DNA of 6,023 nucleotides from Weeksellaceae bacterium (lineage in GTDB: Bacteria > Bacteroidota > Bacteroidia > Flavobacteriales > Weeksellaceae), in contig JAKOOI010000526.1 in NCBI GenBank assembly GCA_022701475.1, positions 1 to 6,023 on the forward strand. The letters are read 5' to 3'. Shown here piece after piece: positions 1-5,873 of the stretch. The notes under the pieces are model-generated. The model was not told the origin of the DNA and ran no database searches. It was given only the letters and a program-made list of their open reading frames with translations. Positions within the stretch are counted from its first letter, which is position 1; each line of letters opens with the position of its first letter. Both the position numbers and the translations under genes were made by a program.

Positions 1-296
1 TACTATTTTATTTGACTTGAATTCAGTCTGCAGGATTGAAAACGAAAGGCTGAAGCAAGGAAGTTTTGTGCACGTGTAGCTGTACAGGACACCGGATATC
101 AGATAAGAGTGGCTGTGATCCGTTCAGTGAAATTCTCTTGGGATTTCAGGCTGCAGAGCCCGGACCATTTTGATACGGATATCGTAAACGGCCCGCAGAT
201 AAGCACAGCAGGAATATTCAGGTACGCGGATCTGTAAAATTACCGGCTGCAATGCCTGCAAAGAACAGGTCCGGAATTAGTTTACCTGCGGTTCAA
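1..296. other. Intergenic stretch with no supported gene
   Basis: This stretch lies beyond the clpS terminator and runs to the left window edge. All six frames were read by eye. The longest open run is on the plus strand in the frame of base 1, from 40 to a TAA at 235-237 (66 codons). It has no ATG; the only plausible start is a GTG at 109, which would give about 42 residues. A second plus-strand frame is open from base 2 to a TAG at 77-79. On the minus strand one frame is open from 123 to the left edge but contains no ATG, GTG or TTG. I saw no TAnnTTTG promoter, strong hairpin or tandem repeat. It is probably a spacer, possibly with gene remnants. Confidence 0.6.
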
Positions 297-324
297 TAAA
301 AAACTCCGGAGTCTATGCCGGAGT
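297..324 (-). terminator. Rho-independent terminator after clpS
   Basis: A 7-bp stem, ACTCCGG (303-309) with CCGGAGT (318-324), encloses an 8-nt loop. On the minus strand it is followed directly by a run of T (complement of the six A at 298-303, the last of which is in the stem) and then further A/T. It begins 7 nt after the clpS stop codon, the expected place for the end of the CNNM-clpS unit. The stem is short but GC-rich. On the plus strand there is no T-run after the stem, so it should act in one direction only. Confidence 0.75.
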
Positions 325-331
325 CTGTTAT

Positions 332-637
332 CTATACGATTTCGCTGGTCAGTTCCCTGGAAAGCAGCTTTTCATGCATGGGTTTCAGAACGTCCAGTGC
401 GCCTGTCTTCACCGTGCACTTCCCTTTGAAATGTACCAGTAAAGTACATTGCTCCGCCTGCTCCAATGTATGTTTGCATATTTCGATCAATGAATCAATG
501 ACATAATCGAAAGTATGGACATCATCATTATGAAGCACCAGCTTGTACACTTCATCCGTATCTTCCAGGACAAGCACGTCTTCTTCGTACTTCCGTTTCG
601 GATCGTCATAGTCTCTTATGGTATTGTAGAAAATCAT
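332..637 (-). CDS. clpS: ATP-dependent Clp protease adaptor ClpS
   Basis: ClpS is a small cytosolic adaptor that binds substrates with N-terminal destabilising residues (N-end rule) and delivers them to the Clp AAA+ unfoldase for degradation by ClpP. The product has 101 residues: a charged, probably flexible N-terminal arm of about 30 residues, then the ClpS core. Visible family marks are the N37-D38-D39 motif that contacts the substrate alpha-amino group, and V68-H69-F70-K71-G72-K73, matching the VHYKGK block whose His also lines the pocket. By my alignment, the E. coli gatekeeper Met40 corresponds to Phe43, and Met62 to Thr65. The ATG at 635-637 is the natural start; it lies 12 nt after the stop of the upstream CNNM gene, so the two are probably co-transcribed. 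The leader has an A-run but no well-spaced Shine-Dalgarno. The stop is TAG, followed at once by a terminator. Family assignment is firm; the Clp partner is not in the window. Confidence 0.93.
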   Translation of the reverse strand: MIFYNTIRDYDDPKRKYEEDVLVLEDTDEVYKLVLHNDDVHTFDYVIDSLIEICKHTLEQAEQCTLLVHFKGKCTVKTGALDVLKPMHEKLLSRELTSEIV

Positions 638-649
638 CTTCAGCTTTTT

Positions 650-2008
650 TTACACCTCGCCCAGCTTTTCAGCCAGGTTATCGATATCATTCGGTTCTTC
701 GTAGACCATCTCCACCATTTCAACACTTTTGTTATTCATCTTCAGGATCTTGAAATGGTAATTCTCCCTGGTAAATTCCTGGTTTTCCTCCGGGATGTCT
801 TCCAGAGCATGCAGGATAAATCCGGCCAGGGTATTGTATTCGCTTTCTTCAGGCAGCGGCAGCTTTTTAGGTAAAAATTCGTTGATCTCTTCCAACGGCT
901 GCGTTGCCTGTACCCAATAGGTGTTTTCTGCTATTTTGTCCACAATTTTCTCTTCATCGTCTTCCTCGTCCTGGATTTCACCGACCAGTTCCTCCAGAAT
1001 ATCTTCCAGGGTAATGATGCCTTCGGTACCTCCGAATTCGTCGATAACAATAGCAAGGTGCTGCTTTTTCTGCTGGAAAATTTTGAGCAGATCCGAAATT
1101 TTCTTGCTTCCCACCACGAAGAAGGCATCCCGCATCAGCTCTTTCAGATCCTCATGGGTGAGCTCGCCTTTGCTCTTGATATACTCTCTTATGATTTCTT
1201 TCGTGTAAAGAATACCGATCACATTATCGATAGAATCCACATACACCGGGATCCTTGAATATCCGCTGTCCATAATTTTGTTGATGATCTCGTTCACGTC
1301 ATCCTCAAAGTTGATGGACGTGATATTCTGGCGCGGTACCATGATCTGTTTCGCCGAATGATCGGTAAAATCAAAAGCATTCTTAATGATCTCGTAGTTT
1401 TCCTCTTCAATCTCCCCGCTGTCTGCACTCTGCTTCACCAGCAGCTGCAGCTCTTCGGTGGAATGGATCTCCTGCTCCGAAGCCGGATGAATTTTCACCA
1501 GTCTTAAAAAAGTATTGGACATTAAATTCATCAGCCAGATAAACGGTTTAAAGACCGTATAAAAAGCCCGTAACGGGAGAGCTGTAGCCATTGTGGTAGC
1601 TTCAGATTTCCTGATCGCTATTGATTTCGGGATAAGTTCTCCGAAAACAATATGCATAATCGTAATCAGGACAAAACTCGTAATGACCGAGATCGAGGTG
1701 ATGGTAGCCTGGCTGAACTCGACACTGAGAGAATCAAAGATGTTTTCCACCACATGATGGAGGGCACTTTCCCCTACCCAACCCAGGGCCAGCGATGCCA
1801 GGGTGATCCCGAGCTGGGTGGCAGACAGGTATTCGTCGAGGTGCTTAATGATGTGTTCCGCCTGTTTTGCCATGGAATTTCCTTCCGCGGCTTTAAGCTG
1901 TATTTGTGAGTAACGAACTTTAACAATTGAAAATTCTGCGGCTACGAAAAAGCCATTGAGTAAAACGAGTAATAAGGCCAGCAAAAGCCTGACTATGTCC
2001 GAGTCCAT
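650..2008 (-). CDS. CNNM/CBS/CorC-HlyC family membrane protein (hemolysin-like)
   Basis: This 452-residue inner-membrane protein belongs to the family annotated as hemolysin-like or CorC/HlyC transporters, related to CNNM/CorC proteins linked to Mg2+ and Co2+ efflux. An N-terminal CNNM membrane domain covers about residues 1-200, with hydrophobic segments near 7-27, 63-80, 101-122 and 140-165, and the conserved FGELIPKSIAI block at 122-132. A CBS pair follows: CBS1 about 217-275 (MVPR at 223-226, SRIPVY at 251-256) and CBS2 about 285-345 (DEFGGTEGIITLEDILEEL at 323-341). The acidic linker at 346-354 leads to a CorC_HlyC domain at about 360-437. CBS pairs in this family bind adenine nucleotides. 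Length and domain order are complete. The ATG at 2006-2008 starts just before TM1. The gliding protein GldE is a paralogue with similar architecture; the N-terminal NGFFVAAEFSIVKVR sequence fits the general YtfL/YhdP-like group better. The ion transported, if any, cannot be read from sequence. It has its own probable promoter and lies 12 nt upstream of clpS. Confidence 0.9.
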   Translation of the reverse strand: MDSDIVRLLLALLLVLLNGFFVAAEFSIVKVRYSQIQLKAAEGNSMAKQAEHIIKHLDEYLSATQLGITLASLALGWVGESALHHVVENIFDSLSVEFSQATITSISVITSFVLITIMHIVFGELIPKSIAIRKSEATTMATALPLRAFYTVFKPFIWLMNLMSNTFLRLVKIHPASEQEIHSTEELQLLVKQSADSGEIEEENYEIIKNAFDFTDHSAKQIMVPRQNITSINFEDDVNEIINKIMDSGYSRIPVYVDSIDNVIGILYTKEIIREYIKSKGELTHEDLKELMRDAFFVVGSKKISDLLKIFQQKKQHLAIVIDEFGGTEGIITLEDILEELVGEIQDEEDDEEKIVDKIAENTYWVQATQPLEEINEFLPKKLPLPEESEYNTLAGFILHALEDIPEENQEFTRENYHFKILKMNNKSVEMVEMVYEEPNDIDNLAEKLGEV

Positions 2009-2035
2009 TTAAAGGTGGTCTAAAATTTATTTTTA

Positions 2036-2063
2036 CAAATATAAACAAAATAAAAATAACAAA
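2036..2063 (-). promoter_or_regulatory. Putative Bacteroidota-type promoter of the CNNM-clpS unit
   Basis: Read on the minus strand, TATATTTG (complement of 2036-2043) matches the Bacteroidota -7 element TAnnTTTG exactly. A TTTG (complement of 2060-2063) lies 16 nt upstream as a possible -33 element; this spacing is slightly shorter than the usual 17-23 nt. Transcription would begin around 2029-2031, giving a leader of about 20 nt before the ATG at 2008. The upstream TTTG shares bases with the T-run of the atp terminator. The surrounding DNA is extremely A/T-rich, so a chance match is possible, but a promoter is needed here because the terminator separates the gene from atpG. Confidence 0.55.
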
Positions 2064-2089
2064 AAAAGCATCGTGGTATACGATGCTTT
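2061..2089 (-). terminator. Intrinsic terminator of the atp operon
   Basis: A perfect 10-bp stem, AAAGCATCGT (2065-2074) with ACGATGCTTT (2080-2089), closes a 5-nt loop. On the minus strand it is followed by seven T (complement of 2061-2067, the first three paired in the stem) and a longer T-rich stretch. It starts 21 nt after the atpG stop codon. In the plus direction the stem is followed by only a weak A/T tail, so the terminator is oriented for the atp transcript. This marks the end of the operon after gamma, without atpD or atpC. Confidence 0.9.
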
Positions 2090-2110
2090 AATAATATGTT
2101 AAAGTAACCC

Positions 2111-2974
2111 TTACGAGTTTTTCAATGCTTCTGCTCCGGAAACGATCTCCAGGATCTCGTTGGTAATAGCAGCCTGTCTTGCCTTGTTATAGAAGATCAC
2201 AAGATCATTCTTCAGGGCCTGTGCGTTATCCGTTGCTTTGTGCATGGCTGTCATCCGGGCCCCATGCTCTGATGCTACAGAATCCAGTACGGCCTTGAAT
2301 ACCTGGGTCTTGATGGACTTAGGAATCAGGTTATCCAGGATTTCTGCTCTGCTCGGTTCAAAGATATAGTCCGTTTCCACCTGCGGCTCCGTGGTTTCAG
2401 GCATTGAAATCGGAAGAAGCTGCTCGGTAGTTACCTCCTGGGTAGCCGCATTGATGAATTTATTGTAAATTACATAAACTTCGTCAAATTTGCCTTCCCT
2501 GAAACTGGTCATCACGGCTTCTGCCACATGGGCTACGGCATCGAAGCTCAGGTTTTCATACACTGCGCTTTCATTGGCATAGACGGTACGGGTTCTTCTC
2601 ACCGCATCGAAAGCTTTCTTACCGATGGACAGTACTTCAGCCTCATACTGAGAATTGTTCTGAAACTGCAGGTTCGGCTCCTTCACAATAGAAGAGTTGA
2701 AAGCACCTGCAAGACCTCTGTTTGAAGTAACAGCGATAAAAAGCACTCTTTTCACCTCTCTTTTCTGAGCGTAAACAGAAACCTGATCAGGATCTGAGCT
2801 GGAATTTACATTCTGGATAAGCTCCTGTAGTTTTTCAGAATACGGTCTCAGCATTACGATAGCGTCCTGTGCTTTCTTCAGTTTCGCTGCGGAAACCATT
2901 TTCATAGCACGGGTAATCTGCATCGTAGATGAGATGGATGTAATTCTGCCTCGTATTTCTTTTAAGTTTGCCAT
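2111..2974 (-). CDS. atpG: F1 ATP synthase gamma subunit
   Basis: Gamma is the central rotor shaft of F1: its long N- and C-terminal helices form the coiled coil that turns inside the alpha3beta3 hexamer and couples to the c ring. The product has 287 residues, normal for the family. The N-terminus (LKEIRGRITSISSTMQITRA, residues 4-23) and the basic MKMVSAAKLKKA stretch that follows are typical. The SNRGLAGAFN block (84-93) begins the Rossmann-like middle domain. The C-terminal signature ITNEILEIVSGAEA is at 270-283. The ATG at 2972-2974 gives the canonical MANLKEIR start. The gene is last in the operon, 85 nt after atpA; that gap contains a long inverted repeat ending 6 nt before this ATG, which could limit translation of this single-copy subunit. 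The stop is TAA, followed by a strong terminator. Confidence 0.98.
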   Translation of the reverse strand: MANLKEIRGRITSISSTMQITRAMKMVSAAKLKKAQDAIVMLRPYSEKLQELIQNVNSSSDPDQVSVYAQKREVKRVLFIAVTSNRGLAGAFNSSIVKEPNLQFQNNSQYEAEVLSIGKKAFDAVRRTRTVYANESAVYENLSFDAVAHVAEAVMTSFREGKFDEVYVIYNKFINAATQEVTTEQLLPISMPETTEPQVETDYIFEPSRAEILDNLIPKSIKTQVFKAVLDSVASEHGARMTAMHKATDNAQALKNDLVIFYNKARQAAITNEILEIVSGAEALKNS

Positions 2975-2980
2975 ATTGGG

Positions 2981-3056
2981 TTAGTTGTTGGTTGTCGATT
3001 GTTGGTTGCTAGTTTTAGAAAATTCTGTCAACTATCAGCCAACAACCATCAACTAA
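2981..3056 (-). repeat. Long imperfect inverted repeat with internal direct repeats, atpA-atpG gap
   Basis: The arms are 2981-3014 and 3030-3056. Aligned as complements they match at 24 of 27 positions, with a 7-nt bulge (about 2996-3002) in the first arm and a 15-nt loop region at 3015-3029. The first arm contains the 10-mer TTGTTGGTTG twice (2985-2994 and 2999-3008), 14 nt apart. In the atp mRNA the structure would begin just after the atpA stop and end 6 nt before the atpG ATG, so it could shield the 3' end of atpA and occlude the gamma initiation region. There is no T-run after it on the minus strand, so it is not a standard terminator. The GTTG/CAAC-rich composition differs from the flanks and could mark a dispersed intergenic repeat. 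Confidence 0.75.
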
Positions 3057-3059
3057 TTT

Positions 3060-4637
3060 TTAGTTATATTTAGCAGCTAAATCATTAGCAGCCTGCTTAA
3101 GAACACCTGTGATGGAATCATCAATTTTCCCTGCCTTGATCGCAGCCATTGTTTCAGGATGCTTGGATCTCAGGAAAGCGATGTATTCAATCTGGAATTC
3201 CTTTACTTTTCTGATCGGTACGTTTCTCAGCAGGTTTTCTGTTCCTGCGTAGATCATGGCTACCTGGCTGTCTACCGGAAGCGGAGAGTTCACCGGCTGC
3301 TTCAGGATTTCCACATTTCTTTCCCCTTTGGAGATAACAGCTAACGTAGAAGCATCAAGGTCTGAACCGAATTTTGCAAACGCTTCAAGTTCTTTGTACT
3401 GCGCCTGGTCAAGCTTCAGCGTACCTGAAACTTTCTTCATGGATTTGATCTGAGCATTACCTCCTACCCTTGATACGGAAATCCCCACGTTGATTGCAGG
3501 ACGAACCCCTGAGTTAAAGAGATCCGACTCCAGGAAGATCTGACCGTCGGTAATGGAAATTACGTTGGTCGGGATATATGCGGAAACGTCACCTGCCTGG
3601 GTTTCGATGATCGGAAGTGCCGTTAAAGATCCTCCTCCTTTTACGATCGGCTTCAAAGATTCCGGTAAGTCGTTCATCTGGCTGGCGATCTGGTCGTCGG
3701 CAATTACTTTCGCCGCTCTTTCCAGTAATCTGGAGTGAAGATAGAAAACGTCTCCCGGATAAGCTTCACGGCCCGGTGGTCTTCTTAACAGAAGGGAAAG
3801 TTCACGGTAAGCAACCGCCTGCTTGGATAAATCATCATAAACGATCAAAGCCGGTCTTCCGGTATCCCTGAAGAACTCACCGATAGAAGCTCCTGCCATG
3901 GCAGAATATACCTGCATCGGTACCGGATCTGAAGCGTTGGCGGCAACGATTACCGTATAAGCCAAAGCTCCTTTATCTGATAAAGTTTTAACGATTTGTG
4001 CTACGGTAGACGCTTTCTGTCCGATCGCTACATATATACAGTATACAGGATTTCCTGCATCGAAGAATTCTCTCTGGTTGATGATCGTATCGATCGCCAC
4101 AGTGGTTTTACCGGTCTGTCTGTCACCGATGATCAGCTCTCTCTGTCCCCTTCCTACAGGAATCATGGAGTCGATCGCCACGATACCCGATTGTAAAGGT
4201 TCGGTTACCGGCTGTCTGTAGATTACTCCCGGCGCTTTTCTTTCCAACGGCATTTCGTATAAATCTCCTGTGATAGGACCTTTACCGTCGATAGGGTTAC
4301 CCAGGGTATCCACTACCCTTCCTAACATTCCTTCCCCTACTTTGATGGAAGAGATTCTGTTGGTTCTTCTTACGGTGTCTCCTTCTTTCACCAATTTGCT
4401 TTCCCCTAAAAGAGCCACCCCTACGTTGTCCTCTTCAAGGTTCAGTACAATACCTTCTACATCACTAGAAAATTTCACCAACTCTCCGTATTGTACGTTT
4501 TCTAACCCGTATACACGAGCAATACCATCACCGATGGTTAAAACTGTACCTACTTCCTCCACGTTGGATTGCGTGTCGAAGTTGGCCAATTGCTGTTTTA
4601 AGATCGCAGATACTTCTGCCGGATTTATTTCTGCCAT
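3060..4637 (-). CDS. atpA: F1 ATP synthase alpha subunit
   Basis: Alpha forms the F1 hexamer with beta, carries the non-catalytic nucleotide sites and contributes the arginine finger to the catalytic sites. The 525-residue product is complete. Walker A GDRQTGKT is at 171-178, a Walker B-like ALIVYDDL at 263-270, and the alpha/beta signature [10 protein letters not shown] at 380-389, followed by the arginine finger R390 in SRVGG. The N-terminal beta-barrel domain (about 25-95) and helical C-terminal domain (about 395-525) are present. Residues about 311-335 are somewhat longer than the E. coli equivalent, as I would expect for Bacteroidota. The start [10 protein letters not shown] uses the ATG at 4635-4637, behind an A-rich leader with no Shine-Dalgarno, typical of efficient flavobacterial starts. 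The gene lies 107 nt after atpH and 85 nt before atpG; both gaps carry potential hairpins. Confidence 0.99.
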   Translation of the reverse strand: MAEINPAEVSAILKQQLANFDTQSNVEEVGTVLTIGDGIARVYGLENVQYGELVKFSSDVEGIVLNLEEDNVGVALLGESKLVKEGDTVRRTNRISSIKVGEGMLGRVVDTLGNPIDGKGPITGDLYEMPLERKAPGVIYRQPVTEPLQSGIVAIDSMIPVGRGQRELIIGDRQTGKTTVAIDTIINQREFFDAGNPVYCIYVAIGQKASTVAQIVKTLSDKGALAYTVIVAANASDPVPMQVYSAMAGASIGEFFRDTGRPALIVYDDLSKQAVAYRELSLLLRRPPGREAYPGDVFYLHSRLLERAAKVIADDQIASQMNDLPESLKPIVKGGGSLTALPIIETQAGDVSAYIPTNVISITDGQIFLESDLFNSGVRPAINVGISVSRVGGNAQIKSMKKVSGTLKLDQAQYKELEAFAKFGSDLDASTLAVISKGERNVEILKQPVNSPLPVDSQVAMIYAGTENLLRNVPIRKVKEFQIEYIAFLRSKHPETMAAIKAGKIDDSITGVLKQAANDLAAKYN

Positions 4638-4687
4638 TGTATGGTTGTTTTTTCTTTTTTAATATGAATAAGGATATCTAAACAGTA

Positions 4688-4723
4688 AAATGCAGATAAA
4701 GATCTGTATATCTTCTGGCATTT
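4688..4723 (-). repeat. Bulged RNA hairpin in the atpH-atpA gap
   Basis: The arms 4688-4703 and 4710-4723 can form about 13 pairs: AAATGC with GCATTT at the base, then AGA with TCT and AGAT with ATCT, interrupted by a 1-nt and a 3-nt bulge, closing a 6-nt loop at 4704-4709. Other pairings of the inner part are possible. It starts 21 nt after the atpH stop and leaves about 50 nt of A/T-rich, probably unstructured leader before the atpA ATG at 4637. No T-run follows the stem, so termination is unlikely; a processing or stability element at the 5' side of atpA is a possible role. Confidence 0.55.
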
Positions 4724-4744
4724 AAACAGGTTAGAAATATTTTA

Positions 4745-5284
4745 TTAGTTCAAATGAAAATCTTTTTTAATGCTGTTCAGCTTGGATTTCACGGAAGCAT
4801 CTACCTGCTGGTCGCCTACCCTTACGATATAACCTCCAAGGATTTCAGGCTTTACCTGCACTTTAAGATCGAAGTTGGAAGCGGTATCTACGAGTTTCGT
4901 AGACTTCAGGATCTGCTCCAGGTTGTCTTTCGTAAGCTGGGTAGCCGCAGTTACCGTAACCCGCTGTACCCCGTTGATATCTTCCACCTTATTGATGAAT
5001 TCCTGAGCCACGTTCTTCAGCTGACTTTCCCTTCCCTGTCTGATGATCAGTGTGATCACATTCTGGGAAGTAGCTGAAAGGCTTTTGAAAATTTCCTTGG
5101 CCACTTCCGCTTTCTTTTTGGAATCGATATACGGCGTCAGGAAAAACTTATGCAGATCCTGAGACTTCGACATGAGCTTTACCACATCTTTCATCTCAGA
5201 AAATACAGTAGCCGTCTGCCCTGATTCATTGGTAAAATCAAGTAAACCCTGTGCGTATCTTTTAGCTACTTTGGATGTAAGCAT
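4745..5284 (-). CDS. atpH: F1 ATP synthase delta subunit (OSCP-like)
   Basis: Delta sits on top of F1 and joins the alpha N-termini to the b stalk, holding the stator. The product has 179 residues, the usual length. The N-terminal helical domain opens with SKVAKRYAQGLLDF (residues 4-17), matching the family start. The C-terminal signature region P146-EILGGYIVRVGDQQVDASVKSKL ends near residue 169 and contains the conserved GG and the D-x-S-v-k pattern. The ATG at 5282-5284 lies 6 nt after the atpF stop, so the two stator genes are tightly spaced and probably translationally coupled. The gap to atpA is 107 nt with a hairpin. Confidence 0.97.
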   Translation of the reverse strand: MLTSKVAKRYAQGLLDFTNESGQTATVFSEMKDVVKLMSKSQDLHKFFLTPYIDSKKKAEVAKEIFKSLSATSQNVITLIIRQGRESQLKNVAQEFINKVEDINGVQRVTVTAATQLTKDNLEQILKSTKLVDTASNFDLKVQVKPEILGGYIVRVGDQQVDASVKSKLNSIKKDFHLN

Positions 5285-5290
5285 CTGTTC

Positions 5291-5788
5291 TTAGTTAAGG
5301 GTTGATTTGTTTAAATAATTCTGAACTAATTCGTTTTGGGCTTCGCTGTTATCCAGTTTCTGCTTAAGGATAGATTCTGCAATGTTTACAGATAATACCC
5401 CGATCTGGGTTTTGATATCCGCCATGGCAGCATTCTTTTCAGCATTGATGGTCTGTCTTGCCGCTTCGATCATTTTATCGCCTTCAGATTTCGCAGCGTC
5501 TTTCGCTTCGCCTACGATTCTGTCTCTGATTTCTCTGGCTTCCTTAAGGATGGCATCTCTTTCGATTTTTGCCTCACGGATAATTCTTTCGTTATCCTCT
5601 TTCAGCGTTTCCATCTCTTTTCTCGCCAGGGTAGCCTGGTTCAGAGCGTCAACGATAGAAGTTTCCCGGTCATCGATAGACTTTAAAATCGGTTTCCAGG
5701 CAAATTTACCCAGCAGAAATAACAGGGCAAGAAAAATAACAGACTGGATAATAAATAATCCTGATGAAAACTGATGAATTAATTCCAT
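5291..5788 (-). CDS. atpF: Fo ATP synthase b subunit
   Basis: Subunit b is the membrane-anchored peripheral stalk that, as a dimer, links subunit a to delta and alpha. From the ATG at 5786-5788 the product has 165 residues, beginning MELIHQFSSG. A single transmembrane segment spans about residues 9-27, followed by the FAWKPI block (29-34) and a long charged coiled coil over about 38-145, rich in E, K, R and A. An upstream in-frame GTG at 5831-5833 would add 15 residues (MIILEKSNNYLYIYI), but it sits inside the atpE-atpF hairpin and the extra residues do not look like a b-subunit N-terminus, so I chose the ATG. The stop is TAA; atpH starts 6 nt later. Family assignment is firm; the start is very likely. 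Confidence 0.96.
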   Translation of the reverse strand: MELIHQFSSGLFIIQSVIFLALLFLLGKFAWKPILKSIDDRETSIVDALNQATLARKEMETLKEDNERIIREAKIERDAILKEAREIRDRIVGEAKDAAKSEGDKMIEAARQTINAEKNAAMADIKTQIGVLSVNIAESILKQKLDNSEAQNELVQNYLNKSTLN

Positions 5789-5827
5789 TATATAAATGTA
5801 TAAATAATTGTTACTTTTTTCTAAAAT

Positions 5828-5864
5828 AATCACTATCTGTAACCAACCGTTACAGATAGTGATT
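5828..5864 (-). repeat. Perfect 16-bp stem-loop in the atpE-atpF gap
   Basis: The arms 5828-5843 and 5849-5864 are perfectly complementary over 16 bp with a 5-nt loop at 5844-5848. In the transcript the structure starts 9 nt after the atpE stop codon and ends 39 nt before the atpF ATG. On the minus strand the stem is followed by ATTTTAG, only a weak T-tract, so it may be a leaky terminator, an RNA 3'-end stabiliser or a processing site. Such an element directly after the gene for the high-copy c subunit fits differential expression of c over b. The perfection of the stem makes chance unlikely; the function is inferred. Confidence 0.85.
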
Positions 5865-5873
5865 TGAGTTTAA

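Noticed and set aside
515..874. Plus-strand open frame of 119 codons
   Set aside because: It lies antisense across the clpS start and the 3' end of the CNNM gene, both of which have clear family motifs; the translation is low-complexity and hydrophobic with no recognisable domain.
931..1128. Minus-strand 65-codon frame inside the CNNM gene
   Set aside because: It is a shifted frame within the CBS2 region of an intact gene; the main frame has no break, so it is not a frameshifted piece.
2985..3008. Repeated TTGTTGGTTG units as a CRISPR or iteron array
   Set aside because: There are only two copies 14 nt apart with a 4-nt spacer, far too few and too short for CRISPR, and no replication gene is near.
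4270..4662. Plus-strand open frame of 130 codons
   Set aside because: It is antisense to the N-terminal half of atpA and runs into the atpH-atpA gap; its Ser/Thr/Pro-rich composition is typical of a shadow frame.
5382..5774. Plus-strand open frame of 130 codons
   Set aside because: It is antisense to atpF; the Ser/Ala/Leu-rich sequence mirrors the coiled-coil codons of subunit b.
5789..5833. Extended atpF start at the GTG at 5831-5833
   Set aside because: The 15 extra residues are not b-subunit-like, and the GTG lies inside the perfect hairpin; the ATG at 5786-5788 gives the usual length and N-terminus.
5800..5848. Possible internal promoter for atpF (TTGG followed by TATTTTAG on the minus strand)
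   Set aside because: The -7 element deviates from TAnnTTTG, the spacing is only about 15 nt, and the bases are better explained by the stem-loop.
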